From Nitrospirota bacterium (GTDB lineage: Bacteria > Nitrospirota > Leptospirillia > Leptospirillales > Leptospirillaceae): a DNA stretch of 57,775 nt. The notes beneath the pieces are model-generated. The model was not told where the DNA came from. It searched no databases and saw only the letters and a list, made by a program, of their open reading frames with translations. Position 1 is the stretch's first letter. Every line of letters starts with the position of its first letter. Made by a program: the position numbers and the translations under genes. This document shows, one piece after another, positions 16,573-24,139 of the stretch. The DNA is taken from the NCBI GenBank assembly GCA_021810805.1, contig JAJZHW010000009.1, forward strand, positions 1 through 57,775, given 5' to 3'.

Positions 16573-17157
16573 TCAGGAGGGGGTGACGTGGGAGCGAAAG
16601 GCCAGGATCTCTCGCTGGCGAAGAATAAGGTATTGGAGAAGATTTTCATGCATCTCTCCTTCCAGCCCCTTCCAAAGGGCCGTCACGAGGTTGCCCCCGG
16701 AGGGCTGGGGCTGGCAGGATATGACAGCCACGGGGCAATCAATCTCGAAGACCGGAAGAGTGGGGAGCTCCACGAGGAGTCGTCCGGAGCTTCCGGGCGG
16801 GGGAGATGTTCGGGTGGGGAAGGTAGCGGCCACCTCTGAAAGCCTGATCGGAAGAACTTCGGGAAGAAGGAGTGGCTCCCCCCGCGACAGTCGCCCCAGA
16901 CTGTCAAGTATGCGGCCCAGACGCATGTCCAATGACTGAAAGAGCCCCACCCAGGGGACCTCAGACTCAGGCAGTGAGGCGGCACGGGGAAAAGCAATCA
17001 GGGGACGTCGGCGAAAGGCCGGGGAGGAGAGCGGAAGAGTCGGCTCTTGGCCATCATCAGGGAGAAAGAGAAGGGGAAGTCGATCCTCTACATTGAGGGA
17101 GGGGTGTGAGGAAGGTTCTCCGAGAGGAGAGGCGGAGGCTTCAGGCAAAAAAATCAA
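16573..17157 (-). CDS. Probable PilZ-type domain protein
   Basis: A protein of about 190 residues, started from a TTG (17157 or 17148) overlapping the end of the preceding gene; the open frame continues upstream but there it shadows that gene. The second half has the outline of atypical PilZ domains: a helix QSLDMRLGRILDSL, then PIRLSEVAATF in the DxSxxG position, PPGSSGRLLVELPTL, and the terminal helix HENLLQYLILRQREILA that closes many PilZ proteins. Classic RxxxR residues for cyclic-di-GMP are not obvious, so binding is uncertain. It ends the motility locus and is convergent with the macA-like gene. Function inferred from fold-like pattern and location. Confidence 0.5.
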   Translation of the reverse strand: MIFLPEASASPLGEPSSHPSLNVEDRLPLLFLPDDGQEPTLPLSSPAFRRRPLIAFPRAASLPESEVPWVGLFQSLDMRLGRILDSLGRLSRGEPLLLPEVLPIRLSEVAATFPTRTSPPPGSSGRLLVELPTLPVFEIDCPVAVISCQPQPSGGNLVTALWKGLEGEMHENLLQYLILRQREILAFRSHVTPS

Positions 17158-17350
17158 CCCGCCGGCGGGGAGTTGCCCGGGAGGACTCCTCCTTCTGGGA
17201 TTCCTGCTCGAAAGTGCGAGCGCGCTCCTCTTCGTGGCGAGAGGTCTCCTCGCGCTTTTGAACTGCCGTCCGTTCCTCAACGCGGGAGCGAGGCTCAACC
17301 CTCCCGACGGGCTGGTCGAGGTTGGTCACATTATTCACCCCAAAAGCCAT
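17141..17350 (-). CDS. Small charged protein of the motility locus
   Basis: A 69-residue, highly charged protein: MAFGVNNVTNLDQPVGRVEP, then an Arg/Glu-rich helical stretch and a basic end RRRVDFFA. The pattern of a short ordered N-terminus, a charged linker and a hydrophobic C-terminal tetrapeptide recurs in other small proteins of this locus (see 43829-44149). It starts with ATG preceded by CAGGAGAG, and its stop overlaps the PilZ-like gene. No known family. Confidence 0.5.
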   Translation of the reverse strand: MAFGVNNVTNLDQPVGRVEPRSRVEERTAVQKREETSRHEEERARTFEQESQKEESSRATPRRRVDFFA

Positions 17351-17430
17351 CGGACACTCTCCTGAACTCGAATCAATACATCAATCACGTCCACCATGAA
17401 AGATCCGGGATAAAGACATTCTCCAGAGCA

Positions 17431-18021
17431 TCAGGCCGTCTGATTGAGCTTCATTCCCTGAAACATCATATAGGCTTCGCGGGCGGCATTGCGGCTTTCT
17501 TCATAGGCCCCCACACGAAGTCCCGCACTCCCGATTCCGTTGTCCACGGGGGGAGCCGGGGCCGGAGCCTGAGCACTCTGCCAGTGGTTCCCGATTTTCT
17601 TCGTCCCATCCCCCTGGTCGGTTTCATGCACCACCACATCGGTGACAATACTTCGACCCATGGGCTGGGAGTAGACAGAGACCTCGGCAGGAGCCGACCC
17701 CACCGCATCGATCCCGGCAAGAACCCGGGAGACAACTCCGGAGTCAGAGGTCGTCTCTGCATTCAGTCGGGGAGACCTCCCACCCTCCATCTGAGGTTGG
17801 GCCCCTGACAGACCCGACAGGAGGGAGAGCTGGGGGCGGGACCGCTTGTCTTCGGCAAGAAGCGGAACCTGCAGGAGCGAACCGGTCGATGTTCCGGAAA
17901 CCCCAGAGACCGATGGCCGCAAGGACGCAACCGTGGCAGAGGCCGACAAGGGGCCATAGGACCGTTCCCCTCCGGCTTGACCCGCCACAATGTCCGAACT
18001 CCTTAGCGGTGCGATACTCAT
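17431..18021 (-). CDS. Hypothetical protein of the motility locus
   Basis: A 196-residue, Ser/Ala/Gly-rich, largely disordered protein with no membrane segment. The C-terminus (ESRNAAREAYMMFQGMKLNQ) looks like an amphipathic helix. An optimal ribosome-binding site (AGGAGG, 6 nt before ATG) and a good sigma-70-type promoter upstream support expression. Its codon usage resembles the neighbouring flagellar genes. No family is recognised. By position it may be an accessory or exported flagellar protein, but that is inference. Confidence 0.6.
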   Translation of the reverse strand: MSIAPLRSSDIVAGQAGGERSYGPLSASATVASLRPSVSGVSGTSTGSLLQVPLLAEDKRSRPQLSLLSGLSGAQPQMEGGRSPRLNAETTSDSGVVSRVLAGIDAVGSAPAEVSVYSQPMGRSIVTDVVVHETDQGDGTKKIGNHWQSAQAPAPAPPVDNGIGSAGLRVGAYEESRNAAREAYMMFQGMKLNQTA

Positions 18022-18076
18022 CAGGATCCTCCTGATATCACAGACTCACGTCGCACTTCCCCATTAACTCACCTTT

Positions 18077-18104
18077 ATTCTATCACGAAAATGCCCTCCG
18101 TCAA
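18077..18104 (-). promoter_or_regulatory. Sigma-70-type promoter upstream of 17431-18021
   Basis: On the minus strand TTGACG (18104-18099), 16 nt, TAGAAT (18082-18077). Just upstream an inverted repeat AAGACAA-N14-TTGTCTT overlaps the -35 edge and could be an operator or a weak hairpin ending the upstream gene. Confidence 0.55.
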
Positions 18105-18152
18105 GACAACGGAAAAATGTGTATTGTCTTTACGATCAGAAAAAGTCCCCTT

Positions 18153-18833
18153 CTAGGCGACGACCCGATTCTCTTCCCTCAAAATCTCGACCTGACGGGA
18201 GAGGGCCTCCGACGCCTTTCCCCTTCCCCGCTGAAGGATGGGGAGGATCTCGTACTCCACAAGGTCGGCCAACAGGATCCAGTCCTGATTCTCCTGGGCT
18301 CCGAGCATTCCCGACAGTATCGAATCAATACGGTCGCTCTCCTCGATAAACGAAAGCCGGAAGCTGTCATGGCCAGCCTGACGCTCGATCCGACCCACCT
18401 CCTCGACGAGGACCTGGGTCGCCACGATTCCTTCGAGGCCCTGCATATAGACCCCACCGGTTTCATCTTTTTTGTCTGGGGAGCCAAAGACGGCCGTCAA
18501 TGTCCCCCGACGCAGGTTTGCCCCGATCTCCCCAAAGACCAGCAAGAGGCTGTCGATGTGGTGAAGCAGATCGGAGAGGACCTCCTCGAGCAGAAGCGAA
18601 AGGGCCTCCGTCTCGATCTCCAGAGTAAACATCTCCTCATGGCAGTCGGCCACCTGAGCCCGACCGGCAGAGGCCCCATTGAGTTTGACCCCCACAATCG
18701 TCCGATCCTTGGGAATCTCTCCAATGATCCGATCCAGAACATCCGCCAGGTTCTCTCCCTCATTTCGGGTCCAATTCACGGCTGTCCCGTCCATCAAAAT
18801 CTGTCCCTTCTTCTCCTGGTTCATCCCATCCAT
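18153..18833 (-). CDS. Hypothetical protein at the end of the glycosylation operon
   Basis: A 226-residue soluble protein from ATG 18833 (AAGGAG 6 nt upstream; a GTG 24 nt earlier is possible). It is acidic and mostly helical with no signal or membrane segment. Segments such as NWTRNEGENLADVLDRIIGEI and LLLEEVLSDLLHHIDSLLLV suggest a helical bundle, and DSFRLSFIEESDRIDSILSG a further helical pair. It follows the last glycosyltransferase by only 34 nt, so it is probably cotranscribed. No family recognised. Confidence 0.65.
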   Translation of the reverse strand: MDGMNQEKKGQILMDGTAVNWTRNEGENLADVLDRIIGEIPKDRTIVGVKLNGASAGRAQVADCHEEMFTLEIETEALSLLLEEVLSDLLHHIDSLLLVFGEIGANLRRGTLTAVFGSPDKKDETGGVYMQGLEGIVATQVLVEEVGRIERQAGHDSFRLSFIEESDRIDSILSGMLGAQENQDWILLADLVEYEILPILQRGRGKASEALSRQVEILREENRVVA

Positions 18834-18867
18834 TCCTGACTCCTTCGTTGTCGGCACATTGCCGGTT

Positions 18868-20715
18868 TTATCCTCGCAAGGCCCGAGCCGTCATCTTGCC
18901 GAGCCCCGTGGTGCTGAGTTTCCGATCCTTCCCCTCCGTTTCCGGCTTATTCCCTGCAAACCAGCGGTCAGCCAGACGGATAAGCCGATCGACCCTTAGA
19001 GTTCCCTGCCGATAGACCTTCCCAACCGACTCGACCATTTCCAGAAGGCGAAGGGGATCATCGATAGCCACCGCCTCCTTTTCGATTCCGAAGAGAGTCG
19101 TTACCGGACCCAGGGAGGGAGCCACCCACCCCTTTTCCCGAATCTTCTGGTCGAGCTCTTCAAGGGATCCGGCCCTTCTGGAGAGATTCTCCTTGTCCGA
19201 CTCTCCGATGGCCCCCTCCGAGAGCGACTGTGCGATCGAGAAGCACAGACTCTCTCCCTCTCGGAACATTCCTCCCAGCTCCAGCGCCTGAGAACGGATA
19301 TCTTCCCATAGTGGTCGGGGAAAGCCAGATGGCTCAAAGTCCTCCAGAAAAATGCTCCGTTGACTCTCCCAGTCGACAAGGGCGCCCATCTCCATTGCAA
19401 AGATTTGCCGGTAGAGACCGCGAAAGAGATCTTCGACCGTCATGGGGTATCGCAACAACGGACGATAGAGAAGGCTTCCCCTCGAATCAAACTCCGAACG
19501 AGCCACAAGAATCTGGGGCCCCGGAGGATTCTCCGACAGGAATCCGTCGAGAGCCTCCCTAGGAGTCTTCTTTTCTTTCTCTGAATCGCTGGAGTCGCCA
19601 CAGCTCCGCTCTCCCAAGGCCACCACAAGTCGGGCCACCCATTCCGGATCCATTTCCTCCCGGCAGACGGGGTTGAGGCAGACAGCATCGAGGCCGCAGG
19701 GGGCACAGGCTCTTCGGCTCTGGATCACCACGTGTCCCTCCCCGTAGGGAGCCGTCTCATGGTAGTAAAGGTTGGCAAAGGAAAGGGCGACGACCGGCGT
19801 CCCCATGGCCGCGGCCACATGCATCGCCCCGGTGTCATTGGAGATGAGGCGATCCACACGGCGAAGCACCCCAGCAAGAGCCGCCACGGTCGTTTTCCCG
19901 GTGAGATTGAGGAGTCGTCCGGCCGACCAGCGGTCCTCAAGGGCGGCCACGATCCGGCGATTTCGAGCAATATCTTCAGCACCGGCCCCGATCAGGACCA
20001 CTCCCCATTCAGGGGCTCGGGACAGGAGATGGGCAATCATCCGGACAAAGGCCTGCTCCGGCCATCGTTTGATGTCGACCGATGCCCCCGTCTGGACGGC
20101 AATCCATCTCCGGCCGGCCGGCAGAAGTCCCGAATCCTCCACTCCCATCTTGTCCGAGAGGACCAGCCCCCGGGGAGGAGGCACCTGCCCGACCCGAAGA
20201 AAGAGATCCACGAGGTTGGTATCGTTGTAGAGCCGATTCTGGACCATTTGACCAAAGTAGGCGATGGCCGGATCGAGAAAGGCCCGGAAGCCATCCCGCG
20301 TAAGGGTCACTCCCCGCACCTCGCGAGCCCGGACGAGATAGCCAAGCACCGCTCCGATCCGATTGGGGGTCAGGTTGATCAAAAGATCCACAGGGGAAGA
20401 GCTCCACCCCTGCGTCATTTCCTTGACTTGCCGGATCTTATCCCGAAAAGAGACCTGATCGTCGTAAATCATGGTACGAAGGGCCACCGCATCGACGAGG
20501 TAGAGGTCGTCAAAGAGTCCCAGCCCGACCGCCGTCTCGCCGAACTCACGATAGGCCACCAGTGAGATACGACAATCTTTGTGGCGCTCCCGAAGAGAGG
20601 CCACCATGGGGGCCATCTGAAAGAGATCGCCCATGCGGGTCATCGCAATGATCAGGATTCGCATCCCCTCCCCCACCACTTGCCCAAAGTCGAGCTCTCC
20701 CATGTCCTGGCTCAT
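18868..20715 (-). CDS. Glycosyltransferase family 9 protein with C-terminal extension
   Basis: A 615-residue protein. Residues ~18-375 form a heptosyltransferase-like GT9 fold: MRILIIAMTRMGDLFQMAP at the N-terminus, IAVQTGASVDIKRWPEQAF, and LISNDTGAMHVAAAMGTPVV, the donor-binding signature. A Cys cluster (CAPC-x5-C-x4-C) follows, where other GT9 proteins in motility loci also carry Cys. The last ~230 residues, from GPQILVARSEF on, are an all-helical extension shared with the GT9 protein at 22498-24123. ATG 20715 overlaps the upstream stop; the ATG at 20664 with a strong GGGGAGGGG also fits. Likely adds a sugar to flagellin or to a lipid-linked glycan in the cytoplasm; acceptor unknown. Confidence 0.8.
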   Translation of the reverse strand: MSQDMGELDFGQVVGEGMRILIIAMTRMGDLFQMAPMVASLRERHKDCRISLVAYREFGETAVGLGLFDDLYLVDAVALRTMIYDDQVSFRDKIRQVKEMTQGWSSSPVDLLINLTPNRIGAVLGYLVRAREVRGVTLTRDGFRAFLDPAIAYFGQMVQNRLYNDTNLVDLFLRVGQVPPPRGLVLSDKMGVEDSGLLPAGRRWIAVQTGASVDIKRWPEQAFVRMIAHLLSRAPEWGVVLIGAGAEDIARNRRIVAALEDRWSAGRLLNLTGKTTVAALAGVLRRVDRLISNDTGAMHVAAAMGTPVVALSFANLYYHETAPYGEGHVVIQSRRACAPCGLDAVCLNPVCREEMDPEWVARLVVALGERSCGDSSDSEKEKKTPREALDGFLSENPPGPQILVARSEFDSRGSLLYRPLLRYPMTVEDLFRGLYRQIFAMEMGALVDWESQRSIFLEDFEPSGFPRPLWEDIRSQALELGGMFREGESLCFSIAQSLSEGAIGESDKENLSRRAGSLEELDQKIREKGWVAPSLGPVTTLFGIEKEAVAIDDPLRLLEMVESVGKVYRQGTLRVDRLIRLADRWFAGNKPETEGKDRKLSTTGLGKMTARALRG

Positions 20716-22514
20716 GCCTCCACCTCCCGGGCAAATTCCCTGAGCAGAAGAACGGCCGCCTCTGTCTCGGAGAGGGGGGCCTCCTGCGGATGGATTCCCC
20801 GTTCAAGATCGTCAAGGTCGACCGACCCAAAGCATCGGAATCTGTCGAAGAACCCGGAGAGCTCCGGATCCCCCTCCGATGCCGCCACCAGATCGGAAAC
20901 ACTCTGGCGTCCGGGGAAAGCCGCCCCCCGAGGGCGAAATCCTTGAGCATAGAGATGGTCGAGCCATGTCTCCATTCGGCGTTCGATCGTGTGGTCCTGC
21001 AGGGTCCTTTTCAGCCCTGCATGAGCAATGGCAATCCTCTCCTGAGCATGGGACTGATAATGCTGAACGAGCTTGCGACAGCTCTCCTCGTCCTCAAAGA
21101 CCGCAACCTCCTCGCCCGGCACAAGAAGCTCAGGGAGCAAAGAGCGTCGATCCACAAGCTGGAATCCCCCGCAGGCGGCGATTTCGAAGGTGCGCGGATT
21201 GACGAAGTCTCCGTCGGGGTTGACGCCCCGGTGGTAGACCGAGGAGTGAAGGTTCAGGTTGATCACGGAATTCCGGTAGATCTGCGCCGCCTCTTCCGGG
21301 AGAATTCTCTTTCCCGCAGCCCTCAGGTAGGGGCCCAGAGGATCGGTGATCTCCCAGTCGGCCCCCCAGATTCCCAGGCCCAGATCCGAAAGATGGCGAA
21401 GAAAGTGCTGGCGATTGTAGTAGCCGGCTCCCATGAAGGCCAAGGGAGCCGAGAATCTCACAGGATCCTCTCCTGGCACCGGCTCAGGACGGAAGATGGT
21501 CGAGTCGGCAGCGGTGGGGAGGTAGAGGACATTGGAGAGACCCCGCCCTTCGAGGCGAGGGATCCACTCCTCCTTCTGAATCACGGCAAAGGAGGTCACC
21601 AGGGGAGCAATGCGTTCCCAGTAGGTGGCAATCCGGAAGTCCTCGACAAACCAGTAAGCCACCGGAATATTCATCCCGCGAAGTTTTTCCAGAAGATCCG
21701 TCGACAGCGGTGACTGTGCCAGCCCCACGATCAAGTCGGGCTTTTCTTGGAAGACCCGGGCCAGGATCATCTCCGACATGAAGTTCTGAAAGAGACCCCG
21801 AAGCTGGGCCCGGTGCATATCGATCCGGGTTTGCGACCCGATGGCCCGAAGGGATCCGGCAAAGTCCCCCGCATCGAAGAGGGCGGCGCGGTGCCCCATC
21901 CCCGACAGAGCTCTGACCACCCCATGGGCAATGGGATAGGAGCCCCCGGAGACGGGGGAGACCACCAGGATCCGCAAGGAATGCGCAGATGCCCCCATCT
22001 CGCCACCCACCAGATTCCTGGCCGAGCGATAGGCCTCGGGCCGAACCTTTTCGGAAGGGGCATGAATCGCCACAAAGAAGCCCTCGACCTTTCCCCGAAG
22101 AGCCCCGGGATCTGTGGCAAAGCGGATCCGCTCAGACCAGCGGGACCAGGGGATAAGGCGAAAAGAGGCGCGAAGGATATCGGGGTTGGCCTCGAAGACG
22201 ACAATGGGAAGGGTCGTCCGGGCCAGCAGGGCTTCGACGTGGTACCCCAGACCCAGACCCAGAACCAGAATCCCCCGACTCTCCCCCGGAATCTTTCCGG
22301 CAATTTCATCCGCCCAGCGGACCCCTTCGGCCTCAGGGGCATACCGGCTGTGGAGGCTGGCACCATCCCAGAGAAGGGTGGGAGAGCTTTCCTTTGAGGG
22401 AACGATCTCCCACCGCTCCCGGCTTCTATCGGGGCGAACCAGCACCTCACGGAGCTCGTCTCGCCCAAAGGCGTCGAGGTTGTTCCGGAACACGTTCTCA
22501 TCGAACTTCCGCAT
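20712..22514 (-). CDS. Maf-like N-domain fused to CgeB-type glycosyltransferase
   Basis: A 600-residue protein from ATG 22514 (AAGGAGG 6 nt upstream). Residues ~45-130 (TLLWDGASLHSRYAPEAEG, ILVLGLGLGYHVEALL, VVFEANPDIL) resemble the N-terminal part of motility accessory factor (Maf) proteins, which glycosylate flagellin with nonulosonic acids. Residues ~180-560 form a two-domain glycosyltransferase of the CgeB/DUF3880 type, ending in the donor-site signature NPRTFEIAACGGFQLVDRR. It overlaps both neighbours. The Maf-like part argues that this island acts on flagellin. Sugar donor unknown. Confidence 0.7.
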   Translation of the reverse strand: MRKFDENVFRNNLDAFGRDELREVLVRPDRSRERWEIVPSKESSPTLLWDGASLHSRYAPEAEGVRWADEIAGKIPGESRGILVLGLGLGYHVEALLARTTLPIVVFEANPDILRASFRLIPWSRWSERIRFATDPGALRGKVEGFFVAIHAPSEKVRPEAYRSARNLVGGEMGASAHSLRILVVSPVSGGSYPIAHGVVRALSGMGHRAALFDAGDFAGSLRAIGSQTRIDMHRAQLRGLFQNFMSEMILARVFQEKPDLIVGLAQSPLSTDLLEKLRGMNIPVAYWFVEDFRIATYWERIAPLVTSFAVIQKEEWIPRLEGRGLSNVLYLPTAADSTIFRPEPVPGEDPVRFSAPLAFMGAGYYNRQHFLRHLSDLGLGIWGADWEITDPLGPYLRAAGKRILPEEAAQIYRNSVINLNLHSSVYHRGVNPDGDFVNPRTFEIAACGGFQLVDRRSLLPELLVPGEEVAVFEDEESCRKLVQHYQSHAQERIAIAHAGLKRTLQDHTIERRMETWLDHLYAQGFRPRGAAFPGRQSVSDLVAASEGDPELSGFFDRFRCFGSVDLDDLERGIHPQEAPLSETEAAVLLLREFAREVEA

Positions 22515-24123
22515 GAAATTCCTCCTTTTCGGGAATATCCCGACTCTGCCCTCGTCCGAACAGGCGTCCCGCACTTGTGGTCTCCCAGGAGAGTGCTGCT
22601 CCGGCCCTCAGGAGGGAGGGATGGTCTCCCTGTCCCCCCTCCACTCGCTCCAGATGGTGCAGGAGAGGCCAAAGTGCCGGAAAATCTCCGGCCAGACGTT
22701 CAACCATCCGCTCCCGTTCGCCCCGGTGAAGTGATCGCTCTCGAAGCCCCAGGTAGAGGTCGACCCCCCGTTCGAGGCGAACAAACCAGAGGGGATCGAT
22801 CCCTTCCTTCTCTGCACCGGAGGAGCTTTTCCCGAGACAAGAGAGCTCCCGGACATTTCTTGAGTCCTCACAAGCAAGACTCATGCCGGAGAGAGCCAGC
22901 TCCTGGGCAAGGGAGGGAAGAGAGACATCCGGATTAAGGTAGCGAACGACAAATCGACGAAAAAGAACTGCCAAAAGACCTTCTTTCGACAGGAGTCCCG
23001 GGGAGACGGACTCCTGGAGCAACCCTGAGGGTGTTTCCCGGGCAACGAGGATTTGGCTGCCTGTCAAATAGTCCGACAGTCGGCGGACGATCCGGTACAC
23101 CGGCTCTCCCCGACGAAGCCCGGCCACAATCCTCGCCAACACGTCGGGCTCGGGGCTGTTCCGACAGGAGAGAGACGAACACGACGACCCCTCTCCTCCG
23201 CAGGGATAACAGTCTTCCCGGGTCACCACCGATACGGCCCCCTCCCGATAGGCCCCGGTTTCAAAGGGAATGGCGCTGGCAAAGAAGAGGCCGACCGTCG
23301 GGACTCCTTGCGAGGCGGCCAGATGGATGGTGGCCGTATCCGGAGAGAGAACAACGCCAGCCTCTGCGATCAGCGCTGCGAGTTCTCCCACCCCTGTCTG
23401 ACCTGCAGTATTGACCACCTGGGAGCCACACTCTGCGGCAATGGCTTCGCCCAGAGCCCGATCCTCAGCCCCCCCGGAGAGAATCACCGGATATCCATCG
23501 AACCGGACGAGGGCCGACACAAGACGGGAAAGGGCCGACGGGGCCAACCTCCGAAAGGGGCTCCTCCCGCCCAAGACCACCACCGTCGGACCGGTTCTTT
23601 CTTTCGTCGCATCCACCGGGACCGGTCGTGGGAAAAATGCACCAGGGCCTGCAAATCCCCGCCACATATCCGACAGGTGAATCCGGTTGAGCGCCCGGAC
23701 TCCCCGAGAGGAGGCCACCAGATAGGCCGGCCAACCCGCAAGCGGTACCGTCCCCCCATCTCCCCGATCGAAGAGATGGTCAAAGCCCAAGAGGGGAATT
23801 CCCAGAGCCTTTGCCAAGGCAATCCCCGTCCCGTGGTGATTCAGGACGATCGCGCGGGAGAATCCCTGCCGGCGCATCTTTCGGATAAAATCCCTCGACC
23901 CGGCGATCCGTTCATGAAACGACTGAGGAACGGCCGGATTTCCAAAGTCTGGCCAAGAGAGTATCTCCGGCGCCACACCCAGTGCCCTCGCCCCCTCACA
24001 GACTCCCGGGCGCACCAGAACCGTAGGACTTCCCCCCTCAGCGGAGATCCTCTGAATCAGGGGCCCGCTCTGAATCAGATCCCCGAGTCGAGCCTCCTGG
24101 ATGATCAAGACCTTGTCCGACAT
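22498..24123 (-). CDS. Glycosyltransferase family 9 protein with C-terminal extension
   Basis: A 541-residue paralogue of the product of 18868-20715. MSDKVLIIQEARLGDLIQSG opens the GT9 Rossmann fold, TVVVLGGRSPFRRLAPSA begins the second, and VLSPDTATIHLAASQGVPTV is the donor-binding signature. The Cys cluster is CYPC-x6-C-x4-C. The last ~200 residues start with GSQILVARE, matching the (P/S)QILVAR boundary of the paralogue's extension. It lies 16 nt after the trifunctional gene and overlaps the next gene by 17 nt, so it is part of one operon. Confidence 0.8.
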   Translation of the reverse strand: MSDKVLIIQEARLGDLIQSGPLIQRISAEGGSPTVLVRPGVCEGARALGVAPEILSWPDFGNPAVPQSFHERIAGSRDFIRKMRRQGFSRAIVLNHHGTGIALAKALGIPLLGFDHLFDRGDGGTVPLAGWPAYLVASSRGVRALNRIHLSDMWRGFAGPGAFFPRPVPVDATKERTGPTVVVLGGRSPFRRLAPSALSRLVSALVRFDGYPVILSGGAEDRALGEAIAAECGSQVVNTAGQTGVGELAALIAEAGVVLSPDTATIHLAASQGVPTVGLFFASAIPFETGAYREGAVSVVTREDCYPCGGEGSSCSSLSCRNSPEPDVLARIVAGLRRGEPVYRIVRRLSDYLTGSQILVARETPSGLLQESVSPGLLSKEGLLAVLFRRFVVRYLNPDVSLPSLAQELALSGMSLACEDSRNVRELSCLGKSSSGAEKEGIDPLWFVRLERGVDLYLGLRERSLHRGERERMVERLAGDFPALWPLLHHLERVEGGQGDHPSLLRAGAALSWETTSAGRLFGRGQSRDIPEKEEFHAEVR

Positions 24124-24139
24124 GGCTCTCTCCTGGCCT

